Shown piece after piece: positions 8,698 to 18,251 of a stretch of DNA of 64,000 nt. How positions within the stretch are numbered: the stretch's first letter is position 1; every line of letters begins with the position of its first letter. Location of the stretch: positions 16,413 through 80,412 of the forward strand of contig JAGWNX010000007.1 of the NCBI GenBank assembly GCA_028872955.1. The letters are read 5' to 3'. The stretch is from Acidobacteriota bacterium (GTDB taxonomy: Bacteria; Acidobacteriota; Terriglobia; Terriglobales; Acidobacteriaceae). The notes beneath the pieces were generated by a model, which was given only the letters and a program-made list of their open reading frames with translations, was not told where the DNA came from and ran no database searches. The position numbers and the translations under genes are program-made.

Positions 8698-9159
8698 CTA
8701 CCGCGCAAACACCTGGTTCAGCAGCTCGTCCTGCACGGAGTCCAGCTGCTTCAGCGTTGCCTGCAGGGTGTCACGGTCATCGCCCGAGGCCGCGTGCAGA
8801 AAGTCATTCAGGCGGACCGTGGTGTGGTGCATCAGCAACTGCGCGTTCTTCAGCCGTTTGGAGTCGCGCGCCAGACCCACATGAATGAGTTGCACATAGC
8901 GGGCAACCTGCTTGAGCGTTGCACTGGCGCGGTCGGCATCGCCCTCCAGTAACTGGCGCCCAGCCAACTCCGTCATGCTATGGACGAGCTGGGTGTAGAG
9001 GAAGATCTGCTCACGCGGATCGGCCTGCAGCGCCTGCTGCTCCAACTGCTGCAGGGTCTGGGCCGTGGGAATGGATTCGTCGAAGGTCGCCGCGTGTGCC
9101 GCAGGGATCAGGGTGAAAGCCGATAGTAAGGCGAGGACGGAAGCGATCTTTGGAGTCAT
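8698..9159 (-). CDS. secreted helical protein of unknown function (II)
   Basis: A 153-residue product with a clear signal peptide (MTPKIASVLALLSAFTLIPAAHA) and a mature part made of amphipathic helices with many Gln, Leu and Asp residues. No cysteines are seen in the mature part and no known family was recognised. ATG 9159 follows a GAGGTG site; a longer frame to 9228 lacks a signal peptide at its start. It lies between the TPR protein (23 bases away) and the similar small secreted protein, inside the ileS-to-SprT gene run. Confidence 0.7.
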   Translation of the reverse strand: MTPKIASVLALLSAFTLIPAAHAATFDESIPTAQTLQQLEQQALQADPREQIFLYTQLVHSMTELAGRQLLEGDADRASATLKQVARYVQLIHVGLARDSKRLKNAQLLMHHTTVRLNDFLHAASGDDRDTLQATLKQLDSVQDELLNQVFAR

Positions 9160-9182
9160 CACGCACCTCGTAGAAGCGCGAA

Positions 9183-10523
9183 TCACTTCATCTTTTGAAG
9201 AGTGATCAGGCGGTGGCTGGCCTCCCACTCCTCATCTGGAAACTTGCCGTTTGCCACGCTCAGGAACCTCTTGTACAGCTCGATTGCCTGAGGAATCTGG
9301 TGCAGCTTGTCCGTGGCCGTTGCCGCAAGAAACACCGCTGCAGGAGACTGTGGCAAGACACTATCACGAACCTTCAGCGCTTGCAATGTCAGCACCGGAT
9401 CATTCGTTGCCGAGGCAGCAAAGGCCAGGTGGCTGGCCGCCATACCCAGGTCCTGCGGGCTGGCAAAGCTGTTGGGGTGGGCAAGCGCCTGCTTTAGCAG
9501 GGTCACAGCCTCCGGGGAGCGGTGCAGGTGGATCAGGGCATCCGCCCGGGCGTCGAGCAGGGCCGGATCGGCCGGACTGGTGGCTGTCAGGGCGGCATAA
9601 AGCGGCTCGGCCTTGTCGTATTGCTGGTTGCGACTGTACAGCCGGGCCAGCAGGCGCGTAACTCCAGCGTCTGCAGCGTTGGCCGCGTGCAAACGCTCGA
9701 CCAGAGGAAGCGCCAACTCGGGCTTGTCCTGGTCGGTATAGAGCTCGGCCAGTTGGGCAGTCATGGCGACGTCGCCCGGGTGCGCGGCCAGCGCCTTGGT
9801 CAGCAACGGCTCGGCCTCCGCCACCTGGCCCTGGCGCAGCAAAACATGCGCAAGCCCGGCGGCGGCGTCCGCATTGTTGGCATCGGTCGCCAGCAGCCGG
9901 CGGTAGGTGGCCGTCGCAGCCGGCAGGTCGTTGGCCGCCTCGGAGATCTCCGCCGAGAGCAGCAGGTCGTCCGTCGTCTCCGGTGAGAGCTTGAGCGCCT
10001 CCAGCAGGTCTGCCGACGCGCCTGCCGGATTGGAGCGCACATCCAGCCGGGCCAGGCCGCGGTAAGCGCGCGCTTTCAGCAGCGGGTCCGAACCCGGCAC
10101 CGCGACCGCCGCGGCGAGCGCCTCATGCGCCGCCTGCATTTGCCCGGTGCGTGCCAGCAGCAGTCCCAGCGCCAGTTGCGGCTCCATCATCGTGGGGGCG
10201 GCGTCGCGCGCGCTGCGATAGCTGGCAGCGGCTGCGGCATCCTGGTCCAGCGCCTCCTGGGTAGCACCCAGGTCATAGAGCAGGTGGGCATCGCCGGGGT
10301 GCTGCGTCGTCAGCGTGGTCAGCAGTCGCAGCGCCGTGGCGTAGTCGTGCTGGTCCAGCGCGCTGGCTGCCTGGGCTCGCAACGGGTCCTGGGCGGGCGC
10401 AGCGGTGGTATCGGTCGTTCCAGCGGGCAGCTGGGCCAGGCCGACAGCCTGGGCAGGGCCCCACAGTAACAGAGCGGTCAGCATGGCGCGGGCAAGGGGA
10501 GCGGTGGTGCGTGCAGCATTCAC
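9183..10523 (-). CDS. periplasmic TPR-repeat protein
   Basis: A 446-residue protein with an N-terminal signal-like segment and then about ten tetratricopeptide units. Repeated matches to the TPR pattern are visible, for example AHLLYDLGATQEALDQDA, ADAAAGLAHVLLRQGQVA and PALLDARADALIHLHRSP. TPR solenoids bind other proteins; the partner here is unknown, though the two small secreted proteins directly downstream are candidates by context. The start is uncertain: a GTG at 10523 or the ATG at 10484 (MLTALLLWGPAQA). It follows the esterase gene by 67 bases. Confidence 0.85.
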   Translation of the reverse strand: MNAARTTAPLARAMLTALLLWGPAQAVGLAQLPAGTTDTTAAPAQDPLRAQAASALDQHDYATALRLLTTLTTQHPGDAHLLYDLGATQEALDQDAAAAASYRSARDAAPTMMEPQLALGLLLARTGQMQAAHEALAAAVAVPGSDPLLKARAYRGLARLDVRSNPAGASADLLEALKLSPETTDDLLLSAEISEAANDLPAATATYRRLLATDANNADAAAGLAHVLLRQGQVAEAEPLLTKALAAHPGDVAMTAQLAELYTDQDKPELALPLVERLHAANAADAGVTRLLARLYSRNQQYDKAEPLYAALTATSPADPALLDARADALIHLHRSPEAVTLLKQALAHPNSFASPQDLGMAASHLAFAASATNDPVLTLQALKVRDSVLPQSPAAVFLAATATDKLHQIPQAIELYKRFLSVANGKFPDEEWEASHRLITLQKMK

Positions 10524-10590
10524 CCCACCAGCTTAGCTGCTGGGGCGCAGCCATGTCGAAAGTCATCGCGCCCACCAGCCTGCTGCTGCG

Positions 10591-11472
10591 CTACCTGGCT
10601 GGCAGAAAGCCCTGCTGCCCCAGCCAGTCGGCGAAGCGGTCAATCCAGTGGTCGGTCGGCAGGCCCTGATGCTTCATGCCAAAGCCGTGGCCTCCCTTGG
10701 CGTACAGATGCAGTTCGGCGGTCTTGTGCGCAGCCAGCCACTGTGAGTACAGCGCGACGCTCTGCGGGGCCAGCCCGAGTGAGTCGTCGCTGGCCGCGGC
10801 CACAAACAGCGGCGGAGCGTCCGCGGGCACGGCCGCTTCATGCAGAGGATGACCGGGATAGATCGGTGCGACAAACGCTGGACGGCTGGCCGCCGTGTAG
10901 TGATAGCCGACCTCGGTGGTGATGGCTCCGCCAGCCGAGAAGCCCATGATGCCTACCCGCTCCGGCTGGATGCCCCACTCTGCGGCGTGCTGCTTCACAT
11001 AGGTCACGGCGCCAAGCGCATCGGCGACGGCAAGTGGCTCCACCTCCGCGACGCGCTGCATAAACCGCGGGTGATCCTTGTACAGCTCCACGAACTCGGT
11101 GGTGGCGTCCGTGCCGGTATGCATCAGGTGATACTTCAGCACAAAGGCCGTAACGCCGCGCGCGTTCAGGTACCTGGCGACATCGACTCCCTCGCTGGTG
11201 ATGGAGAGCGCCATGTATCCGCCGCCCGGGCAGATGACCACGGCCGTACCGTTGCGCTGGCTGGCCGGCGGCGCGTAGACCGTCAGGCTCGGCTGCGTCA
11301 CATTGCTCACCACCTCCGTGTTCCATGCCTTGGAGAAGTAGTGCAGCTCAGGGTAAGCAGGTGCCTGGTCGGCAGGTGCCAGCGGAATAACCTGCTGGGC
11401 GGGCGCGAACGGCGAGGTGGCAGCGGCAAGCAGCGTGAGGACGCAGAGTGTGGCGCGAAAGAAGGTGTGCAT
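10591..11472 (-). CDS. secreted alpha/beta hydrolase, acetyl-xylan-esterase-like
   Basis: A 293-residue exported hydrolase. After a signal peptide (ending near ATSPFAPAQQ) come the oxyanion loop VICPGGGYMAL, the nucleophile elbow GIMGFSAGGAIT, an acid residue in the AASDDSLG region, and the histidine in KGGHGFGM. This pattern is that of the BD-FAE/acetyl-xylan esterase group acting on plant polysaccharide esters. The true substrate cannot be read from sequence. The gene is 12 bases after uvrA, an unexpected partner, which suggests shared transcription without shared function. Confidence 0.85.
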   Translation of the reverse strand: MHTFFRATLCVLTLLAAATSPFAPAQQVIPLAPADQAPAYPELHYFSKAWNTEVVSNVTQPSLTVYAPPASQRNGTAVVICPGGGYMALSITSEGVDVARYLNARGVTAFVLKYHLMHTGTDATTEFVELYKDHPRFMQRVAEVEPLAVADALGAVTYVKQHAAEWGIQPERVGIMGFSAGGAITTEVGYHYTAASRPAFVAPIYPGHPLHEAAVPADAPPLFVAAASDDSLGLAPQSVALYSQWLAAHKTAELHLYAKGGHGFGMKHQGLPTDHWIDRFADWLGQQGFLPAR

Positions 11473-11484
11473 GGCGGAAGGAGT

Positions 11485-14481
11485 CTAGCAGAGCGCGGGT
11501 TGTGCCTGCGTCCCGCGAGTCTCCAGCACCGGCGCCAGCCACTGCCCGGTAATGCTGGCCGGGTTGGCGGCGATCTCCTCCGGCGTACCGACCGCAACCA
11601 CCTCGCCACCGCCAGAACCACCCTCCGGGCCCATGTCGATCACCCAGTCGGCAGACTTGATGACGTCGAGGTTGTGCTCAATCACCAGCAGCGACCCGCC
11701 GCCATCCAGCAGCCTGCGGAAGGCCGCCAGCAGCTTCTGCACATCGTCAAAGTGCAGGCCGGTCGTGGGCTCGTCCAGGATGTAGAGCGTCCGGCTGCGC
11801 ATACGCGCGGCGGTCTGGCTGGCTGTGTCGCCACGGGTGGAGGAGTTGCGTACCGTGGCCAGATGACTGGCCAGCTTGACGCGCTGCGCCTCGCCGCCAG
11901 AGAGCGTAGTGGCCGACTGGCCCAGCCGCACATAGCTCAGCCCCACCTCGTCCAGCACCTGCAGCTTGTCCACAATCTTAGGATGTCCGGCAAAGTAGCT
12001 CATCCCCTCCTTGACGGTCATGTTCAACACGTCGTGGATGGTGCGGTTCTTGTACTTGATCTCCAGCAGCGACGGTTTGTAACGTGTTCCGTTGCACTCT
12101 TCGCAGGGCAGCTCGACGTCGGCCAGGAACTGCATCTCCACCGTCACCGTGCCATCCCCTTCGCACACGTCGCAGCGACCGCCCGGCACGTTGAAGGAGA
12201 AGTGGCCCGGCCCAAAGCCGCGACGCTTGGCATCGGGCTGCGAGGCAAACAGGACGCGGATATCGTCAAAGGCCTTGATGTAGGTGACCGGGTTGGAACG
12301 TGGCGTGCGACCGATCGGGGACTGATCGACCAACACCACATCGTTCAGATATTGCGTGCCGGTCAACTCGCGAAACAGGTTCGATGGATCGCCGCCCTCA
12401 GTCTGGCCCAGCGCCTGCATCAGGGCGCGATACAGCACCTGGTGCACCAGCGTGGACTTGCCCGAGCCCGAGACTCCGGTGATGCAGCACAGCAGCCCCA
12501 GCGGAATTTCGACGTCCACGCCGCGCAGATTATGCACCCGTGCTCCGGTCAAGGTAATGCGTTCGCGGCCGGGCTCGCGCCGATGACGCGGCACCGGAAT
12601 GGTGGCTCGGCCAGAGAGATAGCGGCCCGTGATGGAGGCCGGGTTCACGGTAATCTCCGGCACGGTGCCGGCGGCAAGCAGTTGACCGCCCAGCTCGCCC
12701 GCACCCGGCCCCAGGTCCAGCAGGTAATCTGCGGCGCGAATGACGTCAGGGTCGTGCTCCACCACCAGAATGGTGTTGCCCAGGTCGCGCAGATCCTGCA
12801 TGATGCGGATCAACTTCGCCGTATCGCGCGTGTGCAGACCGATGGAGGGCTCGTCCAGCACATAGAGCGCGCCCACCAGCCGCGAGCCTAGCGACGTCGC
12901 CAGCTGAATGCGCTGCGACTCGCCGCCCGAGAGCGTAGAGCTGAGGCGATCGAGCGTCAGGTAGTCCAGCCCCACCTGGTGCAAAAAGTGCAGCCGCTGA
13001 CGCACCTCCTCCAGCACCTTGCCGGCCACCTCAGCCTGCGCAGGCGAGAGGTCCAGGCTGTCAAAGAACTGGTTGGCGGCAGCGATGGTCAGGGCGCTGG
13101 TCTCGCAGATGTTCCGGTTGTTGATCAACACGGCGCGAGCCTCTGCGCGCAGCCGCTGACCACGACACTCCGGGCACACGGCGTAGCCGCGATACTTGGA
13201 GAGGAAGACGCGCACATGCAGCTTGTACTTTTTGCGCTCCAGCGCTGCAAAGAAGCCGCGAATGCCTGGAAAGCTGCCGCTGCCATCTTCGATCAGTCGC
13301 TGCTGCTCCGGCGTCAGATCGTACCAGGGCACATCGGTCGGGATGCCGGCAGCCTTGGCCGCGCGCAACATCTCGGTGTGGTGCGGGCGATACTTCGGCG
13401 TCGTCCACGGGGCCACCACGCCTTGCGCCAGCGTGCGGGAGCGGTCCGGAATGATGAGGTTCGGGTCAAAGTCGATCGTATTGCCGAAGCCCTGGCACCG
13501 CGGGCACGCGCCAAAGGGATTGTTGAACGAGAACAGCCGAGGCTCCGGCTCCCGATACGCGCGATGGCAGCCCGTGCACTCAAACGCAGCAGAGAAGCGT
13601 AAGCGCTGTGGCAACTCCTCGGCGTCGCGCGGCACAGTCAGGAACTGGATCTCCGCAGACTCACGATATCCGGTCTCAATGGCATCGACCAGGCGAGAGC
13701 GAACCTCTGGCGACAGCGCGACGCGGTCGATCAGCACGAAGATCGGCTGCGTGAAGTCCAGCTCCAGCAGTGACTCCGGCGTGGAGAACTCGACCAGGCG
13801 ACCCGGGGCCTCCGCGCCGTCGCGTGGCTGAAACAAGCGGTTGTAGCCACGTCGCCGCAGCTCGCCCAGGCGCTCCTTCAGCGACTCCGTCAGGTCAAAG
13901 ACGGGCGCCGCCGCCTTGGCGGTCTTCTTAGCAGCAACCTTCTTCGGCTTCGGCGCGGGCTCATCTGCCGCAGAGGCAGCAGCCTGCATCGGCTCCAGCT
14001 TCACCTCAGCGCGCACAATCGGGAACAGCGCGTAGACCCGCGTAGACTCCGGCAGCGCCAGCAGCGCGGCGATGATCTCGTCCACCGTGTCACGCTTCAC
14101 CACGCCGCCACAGTGCAGGCAGGTGACCGTGCCGCAGCGCGCGTACAGCAGGCGCAGGTAGTCGTAGATCTCGGTCGCGGTCGCTACCGTGGAGCGCGGA
14201 TTACGCGTCTGGTTCTTCTGCTTGATGGCAATGGCCGGGGCCAGGCCATCGATGTGATCCACGTCGGGCTTCTCGATGCGCTCCAGAAACTGCCGCGCAT
14301 AGGCCGAGAGCGACTCCACATAGCGGCGCTGGCCTTCGGCATAGACCGTATCGAACGCGAGCGACGACTTGCCGGAACCCGACACGCCGGAGACCACCGT
14401 AAGCGTGTTGTGCGGGATATCGACGTCCACGCCCTTCAGATTGTGCGTGCGCGCGCCGCGAATTGTGATCTGGTCTGGCAT
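11485..14481 (-). CDS. uvrA: excinuclease ABC subunit A
   Basis: Damage-recognition ATPase of nucleotide excision repair. The 998 residues hold two ABC ATPase modules: the first Walker A is GVSGSGKSS (Lys38), the second GVSGSGKSTLVHQ, with signatures LSGGESQRIQLA and LSGGEAQRVKLA. The zinc-binding pairs CTGCH/CPRCQG and CDVCEGDG/CEECNG are present. It is longer than E. coli UvrA (940). Part of the excess is a basic low-complexity insert at about residues 163-187 (PAPKPKKVAAKKTAKAAAP), of the same flavour as the tail of the enzyme at 31712-33667. It follows lspA by 18 bases. No LexA-type site was seen. Confidence 0.98.
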   Translation of the reverse strand: MPDQITIRGARTHNLKGVDVDIPHNTLTVVSGVSGSGKSSLAFDTVYAEGQRRYVESLSAYARQFLERIEKPDVDHIDGLAPAIAIKQKNQTRNPRSTVATATEIYDYLRLLYARCGTVTCLHCGGVVKRDTVDEIIAALLALPESTRVYALFPIVRAEVKLEPMQAAASAADEPAPKPKKVAAKKTAKAAAPVFDLTESLKERLGELRRRGYNRLFQPRDGAEAPGRLVEFSTPESLLELDFTQPIFVLIDRVALSPEVRSRLVDAIETGYRESAEIQFLTVPRDAEELPQRLRFSAAFECTGCHRAYREPEPRLFSFNNPFGACPRCQGFGNTIDFDPNLIIPDRSRTLAQGVVAPWTTPKYRPHHTEMLRAAKAAGIPTDVPWYDLTPEQQRLIEDGSGSFPGIRGFFAALERKKYKLHVRVFLSKYRGYAVCPECRGQRLRAEARAVLINNRNICETSALTIAAANQFFDSLDLSPAQAEVAGKVLEEVRQRLHFLHQVGLDYLTLDRLSSTLSGGESQRIQLATSLGSRLVGALYVLDEPSIGLHTRDTAKLIRIMQDLRDLGNTILVVEHDPDVIRAADYLLDLGPGAGELGGQLLAAGTVPEITVNPASITGRYLSGRATIPVPRHRREPGRERITLTGARVHNLRGVDVEIPLGLLCCITGVSGSGKSTLVHQVLYRALMQALGQTEGGDPSNLFRELTGTQYLNDVVLVDQSPIGRTPRSNPVTYIKAFDDIRVLFASQPDAKRRGFGPGHFSFNVPGGRCDVCEGDGTVTVEMQFLADVELPCEECNGTRYKPSLLEIKYKNRTIHDVLNMTVKEGMSYFAGHPKIVDKLQVLDEVGLSYVRLGQSATTLSGGEAQRVKLASHLATVRNSSTRGDTASQTAARMRSRTLYILDEPTTGLHFDDVQKLLAAFRRLLDGGGSLLVIEHNLDVIKSADWVIDMGPEGGSGGGEVVAVGTPEEIAANPASITGQWLAPVLETRGTQAQPALC

Positions 14482-14499
14482 AGAAGATGAGATGACGCG

Positions 14500-14991
14500 T
14501 CAGGCCTCGCGTTGCGGACGAAAGATCTCAAGAAACAGCAACGCCGCGCCTATGCAGATGCAGGAGTCGGCGATGTTGAAGTCTGGCCAGTGATAGTGAA
14601 CGATGTGAACTTCAAGGAAGTCGATGACGTGGTGAAAGCGGATGCGGTCGTACAGGTTGCCGATGGCTCCGCCCAGGATGAGCGCGAATGCGACCGAACC
14701 CATGGAGAAGGTGCGCCCTGTGCGCCACAACAGCACCAGGACCAACGCCACGGCCAGCAGAGAGAAGGCCACCAGACCGTTGCGAACCGCAAGTGGCGAC
14801 ATATCCTCAAACAGCGAGAACGCCGCGCCGGTGTTGAGCACGTGCGTAATGCGAAAGACGTGCGGGATGATGGTGATGGGCTCAGCCGGGTCAACGTGCT
14901 TGACGATCCAGAGCTTGCTCAGGCGATCCAATACCACGGCCAGCACGGCCAGCAACAACAGGTAGGGGCGTGCGTCGCGACGCGTCGTCAT
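14500..14991 (-). CDS. lspA: lipoprotein signal peptidase II
   Basis: Inner-membrane aspartic peptidase that removes signal peptides from diacylglyceryl-modified prolipoproteins. The 163-residue product has four hydrophobic segments, the motif LNTGAAFSLF, and the two catalytic aspartates in GNLYDRIRFHHVIDF and DFNIADSCI. The ATG at 14991 shares its A with the TGA stop of ileS, so the two are probably translationally coupled, as in the classical ileS-lspA arrangement. The frame remains open upstream inside ileS, but that part is not a believable N-terminus. Confidence 0.96.
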   Translation of the reverse strand: MTTRRDARPYLLLLAVLAVVLDRLSKLWIVKHVDPAEPITIIPHVFRITHVLNTGAAFSLFEDMSPLAVRNGLVAFSLLAVALVLVLLWRTGRTFSMGSVAFALILGGAIGNLYDRIRFHHVIDFLEVHIVHYHWPDFNIADSCICIGAALLFLEIFRPQREA

Positions 14992-17924
14992 CAGGCCTGG
15001 GCCTCCTGCGTGTAGTAGCCGATGGCTTCCAGAGCGTCGGTGCAGCGCGCGCATACGGTGTTGCCTGCGGCGTCCTGCCGCGTGTCGGTGGTGTAGCGCC
15101 AGCAGCGCTCGCACTTGGTGCCATCGGCCACCTGTGCGGCGAAGGCCGGCACTCCGGGCTCAGCCGTGGCGGTGCCCGGATGCAACTCAACCTGCGAGAC
15201 TCCGTACAGCTCAGCCAGTGCCGATTCGTGGCGCTGCAGCAGGCGCATCCACTCCGCGGTCTCCGGGGTCGTCTCACGCACCACGACCTTCGCCTCCAGG
15301 CCCTTGCCGATCGTCTTCTGTTGGCGCAACGTCTCCAACTCCGCCAGTGCACTGGCGCGCGAGGCGAGCACCTGCTCCCAGTCCTTGCGGATCTGCGCCG
15401 CCTCTGCGGTGATAACCGCGCCAAGATCCGGGAACAGCGCCAGGTGCACGCTGGACTCGCGTCCCTCCACCTTCGGCAGCAGCTCCCACACCTCGTCTGC
15501 GGTAAAGCTCAGGATCGGCGCAATCAGCCGGGTCAGAGCTTCGACGATGTGCCACAACGCGGTCTGCGCGCTGCGCCGCGCCGGGGCGTTGGGGGCAAAG
15601 GTGTACAGGCGATCCTTCAGCACGTCCAGATACAGCGCGCTCAGGTCGGTGTTTACAAACTCATTCAGCGTGTGGTATGCGCGGTGGAACTCAAACTCGT
15701 CATACGCCTTGCGGATGCGGTCGTTCACCTCGGCCAGCCGCGCCAGGATGTACTGGTCCAGAGGCTCCATCGCGGCAAAGGCCACGGCGTGCGCGGCGGG
15801 GGTAAAGTCATGCAGGTTGCCCAGCAGAAAGCGCAGCGTGTTGCGCAGCTTGCGGTAGTTCTCGCTCACGCGCTGCATCAGGTTCTCGCTGGCGGCCACA
15901 TCCTCGCGGAAGTCCACCGAGGCGACCCACAGACGCACAATCTCGCCGCCCAGGCGGTTGGCGATATCCACCGGATCGACGCCGTTGCCCAGTGACTTGG
16001 AGAAGGCGCGCCCCTGCTCGTCCAGCGTCCAGCCGGAGGTGGCAACCATGCGGTACGGCGCAGTCTCACGCAGCGCCACAGAGGCCAGCAGCGAGGAGTG
16101 GAACCAGCCGCGATGCTGGTCGCCGCCCTCGGTGTACAGGTCGGCCGGGAAGTGCAGCTCGGGCTCCGTCTCCAGCACGGCATGCCACGACGCGCCGGAC
16201 TCAAACCACACGTCCAGAATGTCCATCTCCTTACGGAACTCCGTCGAGCCGCAGCCGCAGGCCGTGCCGGCTGGCAGCAGCGTGGCCACATCGTGCGCGT
16301 ACCAGGCGTCTGCGCCCTCGCTGCGGAAGCGCTCCACAATCGCACGATGCAGTGCCGCATCGTTCAGCGGCTCATGGCACCGCTCGCACAGAAAGACCGC
16401 GATCGGCACACCCCAGATGCGCTGGCGCGAGATGCACCAGTCCGGGCGGTTGGCGATCATGTTGGAGATGCGCTCCTCGCCCCACGCCGGGTCCCACTTC
16501 ACATGGCGAATCGCATCCAGTGCCTGCTGTCGATGGGTCGTCTGGCTGCCGTCCGGCAGCGTTACCGGCGTCTCCATGCGGATGAACCACTGTTCGGTCG
16601 CACGCACGATGACGGGGTTGTGGCAACGCCAGCAGTGCGGGTAGCTATGCTCAAACTCCGTCGCGCTCAGCAGTGCGCCCTTCTCGCGCAGCAGCTCAAT
16701 CACCACCGGGTTGGACTTGAAGACCGTCAGGCCGTCGTAGGCTTGCGGCGTATCGTTGCCGCCGTGCAGACCGGTGTTGCGCTGGCGTCCGGCGTTGTCC
16801 ACATACTGCACCTCATCCAGGTTGTAGCGCTTGCCGGTGGCAAAGTCGTCCACGCCATGGGCTGGCGCGGTGTGGACTGCGCCGGTACCCTGATCGGCCG
16901 TGACGTAGGTGGCCGTAACGCCGAGCACCTCACGCTCCAGGAAGGGATGCTGGAAGGTGACACACTCGAGCTTGCTGCCGGGGAACAGGGCCAGGATATC
17001 GGCCTGCGACGCAGGCTCGGCCGGGTTGGCCGCACTCATCAGCCTGCAGTGTGCGATCACGCTGGAGAGCAGCGCCTGCGCCACCACGTAGACTCCGCTC
17101 GCCGTGGCAAGCGCGACGTACTCCATCTCCGGGTGAAAGGCTACCGCCAAGGAGGCGGGCAGCGTCCACGGAGTCGTGGTCCAGATGACCGTGTAGACGT
17201 CCTGTCTGCCCTGCAGCTCGCTGGCAACTCCGGCGGCGTCGCTGGTGAGCCGGTACCGCACATACACGCTGGGCGAGGTGTGCTGTTCGTACTCCACCTC
17301 AGCCTCGGCCAGCGCGGTGCGGTCGTGGATGCACCAGTACACCGGCTTCAGGCCTTTGTATACGAAGCCCTTCTCGAAGAAACTGTAAAACGTCTCGAGG
17401 ATCGCCGCCTCGTAGGGGAACGACATCGTCAGGTAAGGGTTGCTCCAGCGGCCGAAGACGCCGATGCGCTCAAACTGGCTGCGCTGCAGGTCCACATACT
17501 TCTGCGCATACTCGCGGCAGGCCTTGCGGACGGCAAGCGGGTCCATCTCCAGCTTCTTGCGGCCAAGCTGCTCGTCCACCTTGATCTCGATGGGCAGACC
17601 ATGACAGTCCCATCCGGGGACGAACGGCGCGTTGTAGCCGGCCATGGTGCGCGTCTTCACCACAAAGTCCTTGATGCACTTGTTCAGCGCATGCCCCAGG
17701 TGGATGGCCCCGTTGGCGTAGGGCGGGCCATCATGCAGGATGTACTCCGGCTGGCCGGCGCGCGCCGCGCGAATCTGCCCGTAAAGCTCCTGCTGCTGCC
17801 ACTTGGCCAGCCGCAGCGGCTCATTGGTGGGCAGGTTCGCCTTCATGGCAAAGGCAGTCTGGGGCAGGTTCAGGGTGTTCTTCAAAGGCTTCTGCGATGG
17901 GTTCTGCTGGGCGACTTCGGACAT
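14991..17924 (-). CDS. ileS: isoleucyl-tRNA synthetase
   Basis: Charges tRNA-Ile. The 977-residue class I synthetase has HLGH (HIGH box, residues 75-78), a KMSKS variant FSKS (641-644), the editing region with TAPAHGVDDF, and a C-terminal zinc site CERCWRY/CARC. The CP1 segment WTTTPWTLPASLA is also typical. It is the first gene of a minus-strand run that continues through lspA and uvrA to the SprT-like protein at 7421. A TACAAT hexamer at 17979-17984 (minus) could be its -10 element. No T-box-like leader was noticed in the short upstream region. Confidence 0.98.
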   Translation of the reverse strand: MSEVAQQNPSQKPLKNTLNLPQTAFAMKANLPTNEPLRLAKWQQQELYGQIRAARAGQPEYILHDGPPYANGAIHLGHALNKCIKDFVVKTRTMAGYNAPFVPGWDCHGLPIEIKVDEQLGRKKLEMDPLAVRKACREYAQKYVDLQRSQFERIGVFGRWSNPYLTMSFPYEAAILETFYSFFEKGFVYKGLKPVYWCIHDRTALAEAEVEYEQHTSPSVYVRYRLTSDAAGVASELQGRQDVYTVIWTTTPWTLPASLAVAFHPEMEYVALATASGVYVVAQALLSSVIAHCRLMSAANPAEPASQADILALFPGSKLECVTFQHPFLEREVLGVTATYVTADQGTGAVHTAPAHGVDDFATGKRYNLDEVQYVDNAGRQRNTGLHGGNDTPQAYDGLTVFKSNPVVIELLREKGALLSATEFEHSYPHCWRCHNPVIVRATEQWFIRMETPVTLPDGSQTTHRQQALDAIRHVKWDPAWGEERISNMIANRPDWCISRQRIWGVPIAVFLCERCHEPLNDAALHRAIVERFRSEGADAWYAHDVATLLPAGTACGCGSTEFRKEMDILDVWFESGASWHAVLETEPELHFPADLYTEGGDQHRGWFHSSLLASVALRETAPYRMVATSGWTLDEQGRAFSKSLGNGVDPVDIANRLGGEIVRLWVASVDFREDVAASENLMQRVSENYRKLRNTLRFLLGNLHDFTPAAHAVAFAAMEPLDQYILARLAEVNDRIRKAYDEFEFHRAYHTLNEFVNTDLSALYLDVLKDRLYTFAPNAPARRSAQTALWHIVEALTRLIAPILSFTADEVWELLPKVEGRESSVHLALFPDLGAVITAEAAQIRKDWEQVLASRASALAELETLRQQKTIGKGLEAKVVVRETTPETAEWMRLLQRHESALAELYGVSQVELHPGTATAEPGVPAFAAQVADGTKCERCWRYTTDTRQDAAGNTVCARCTDALEAIGYYTQEAQA

Positions 17925-18251
17925 TCGTTCCTCAAGACAATTCAGTCAGGGCTGCAGCGACATTGGCGCCAAATCCTTATTGTATCCGTTGACACGATGA
18001 AAAGATTGCGCCCCGCAGCGGATACCTTGTGCGAAATGGCGCGTCTTACACCGTAAGCAAAACTGGGCGCGTGCATCGACTTTGTTAGTAAAATGCGGAG
18101 ACGGAGCCACAGGCCGCGCCCGTCAGTTTCCTGGAGTCCGGCAGCAGACCGGATACGTAGTTAATGCTGTACGAGGTGCGCAAGCGACAGGGAGAGGCAA
18201 GACGATCCGCGACCGGATAGCCGGCCGTGGCGTCGTCAGGGCGAAGCATAT
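17925..18251. other. intergenic region between divergent ileS and tonB
   Basis: These 327 bases separate two divergent genes and should hold both promoters. On the minus strand TACAAT (17979-17984) is a plausible ileS -10. On the plus strand TAAAAT (18089-18094) is a possible -10 for tonB, without a good -35. That would leave a leader of about 150 bases with short pairing segments such as GTCCGG/CCGGAT, which I could not match to a known riboswitch. I see no open frame with a believable start, and no tRNA. Confidence 0.4.

Noticed and set aside
17925..18251. Cobalamin riboswitch before tonB
   Set aside because: No B12-box-like sequence and no recognisable core; the pairing is short and irregular.
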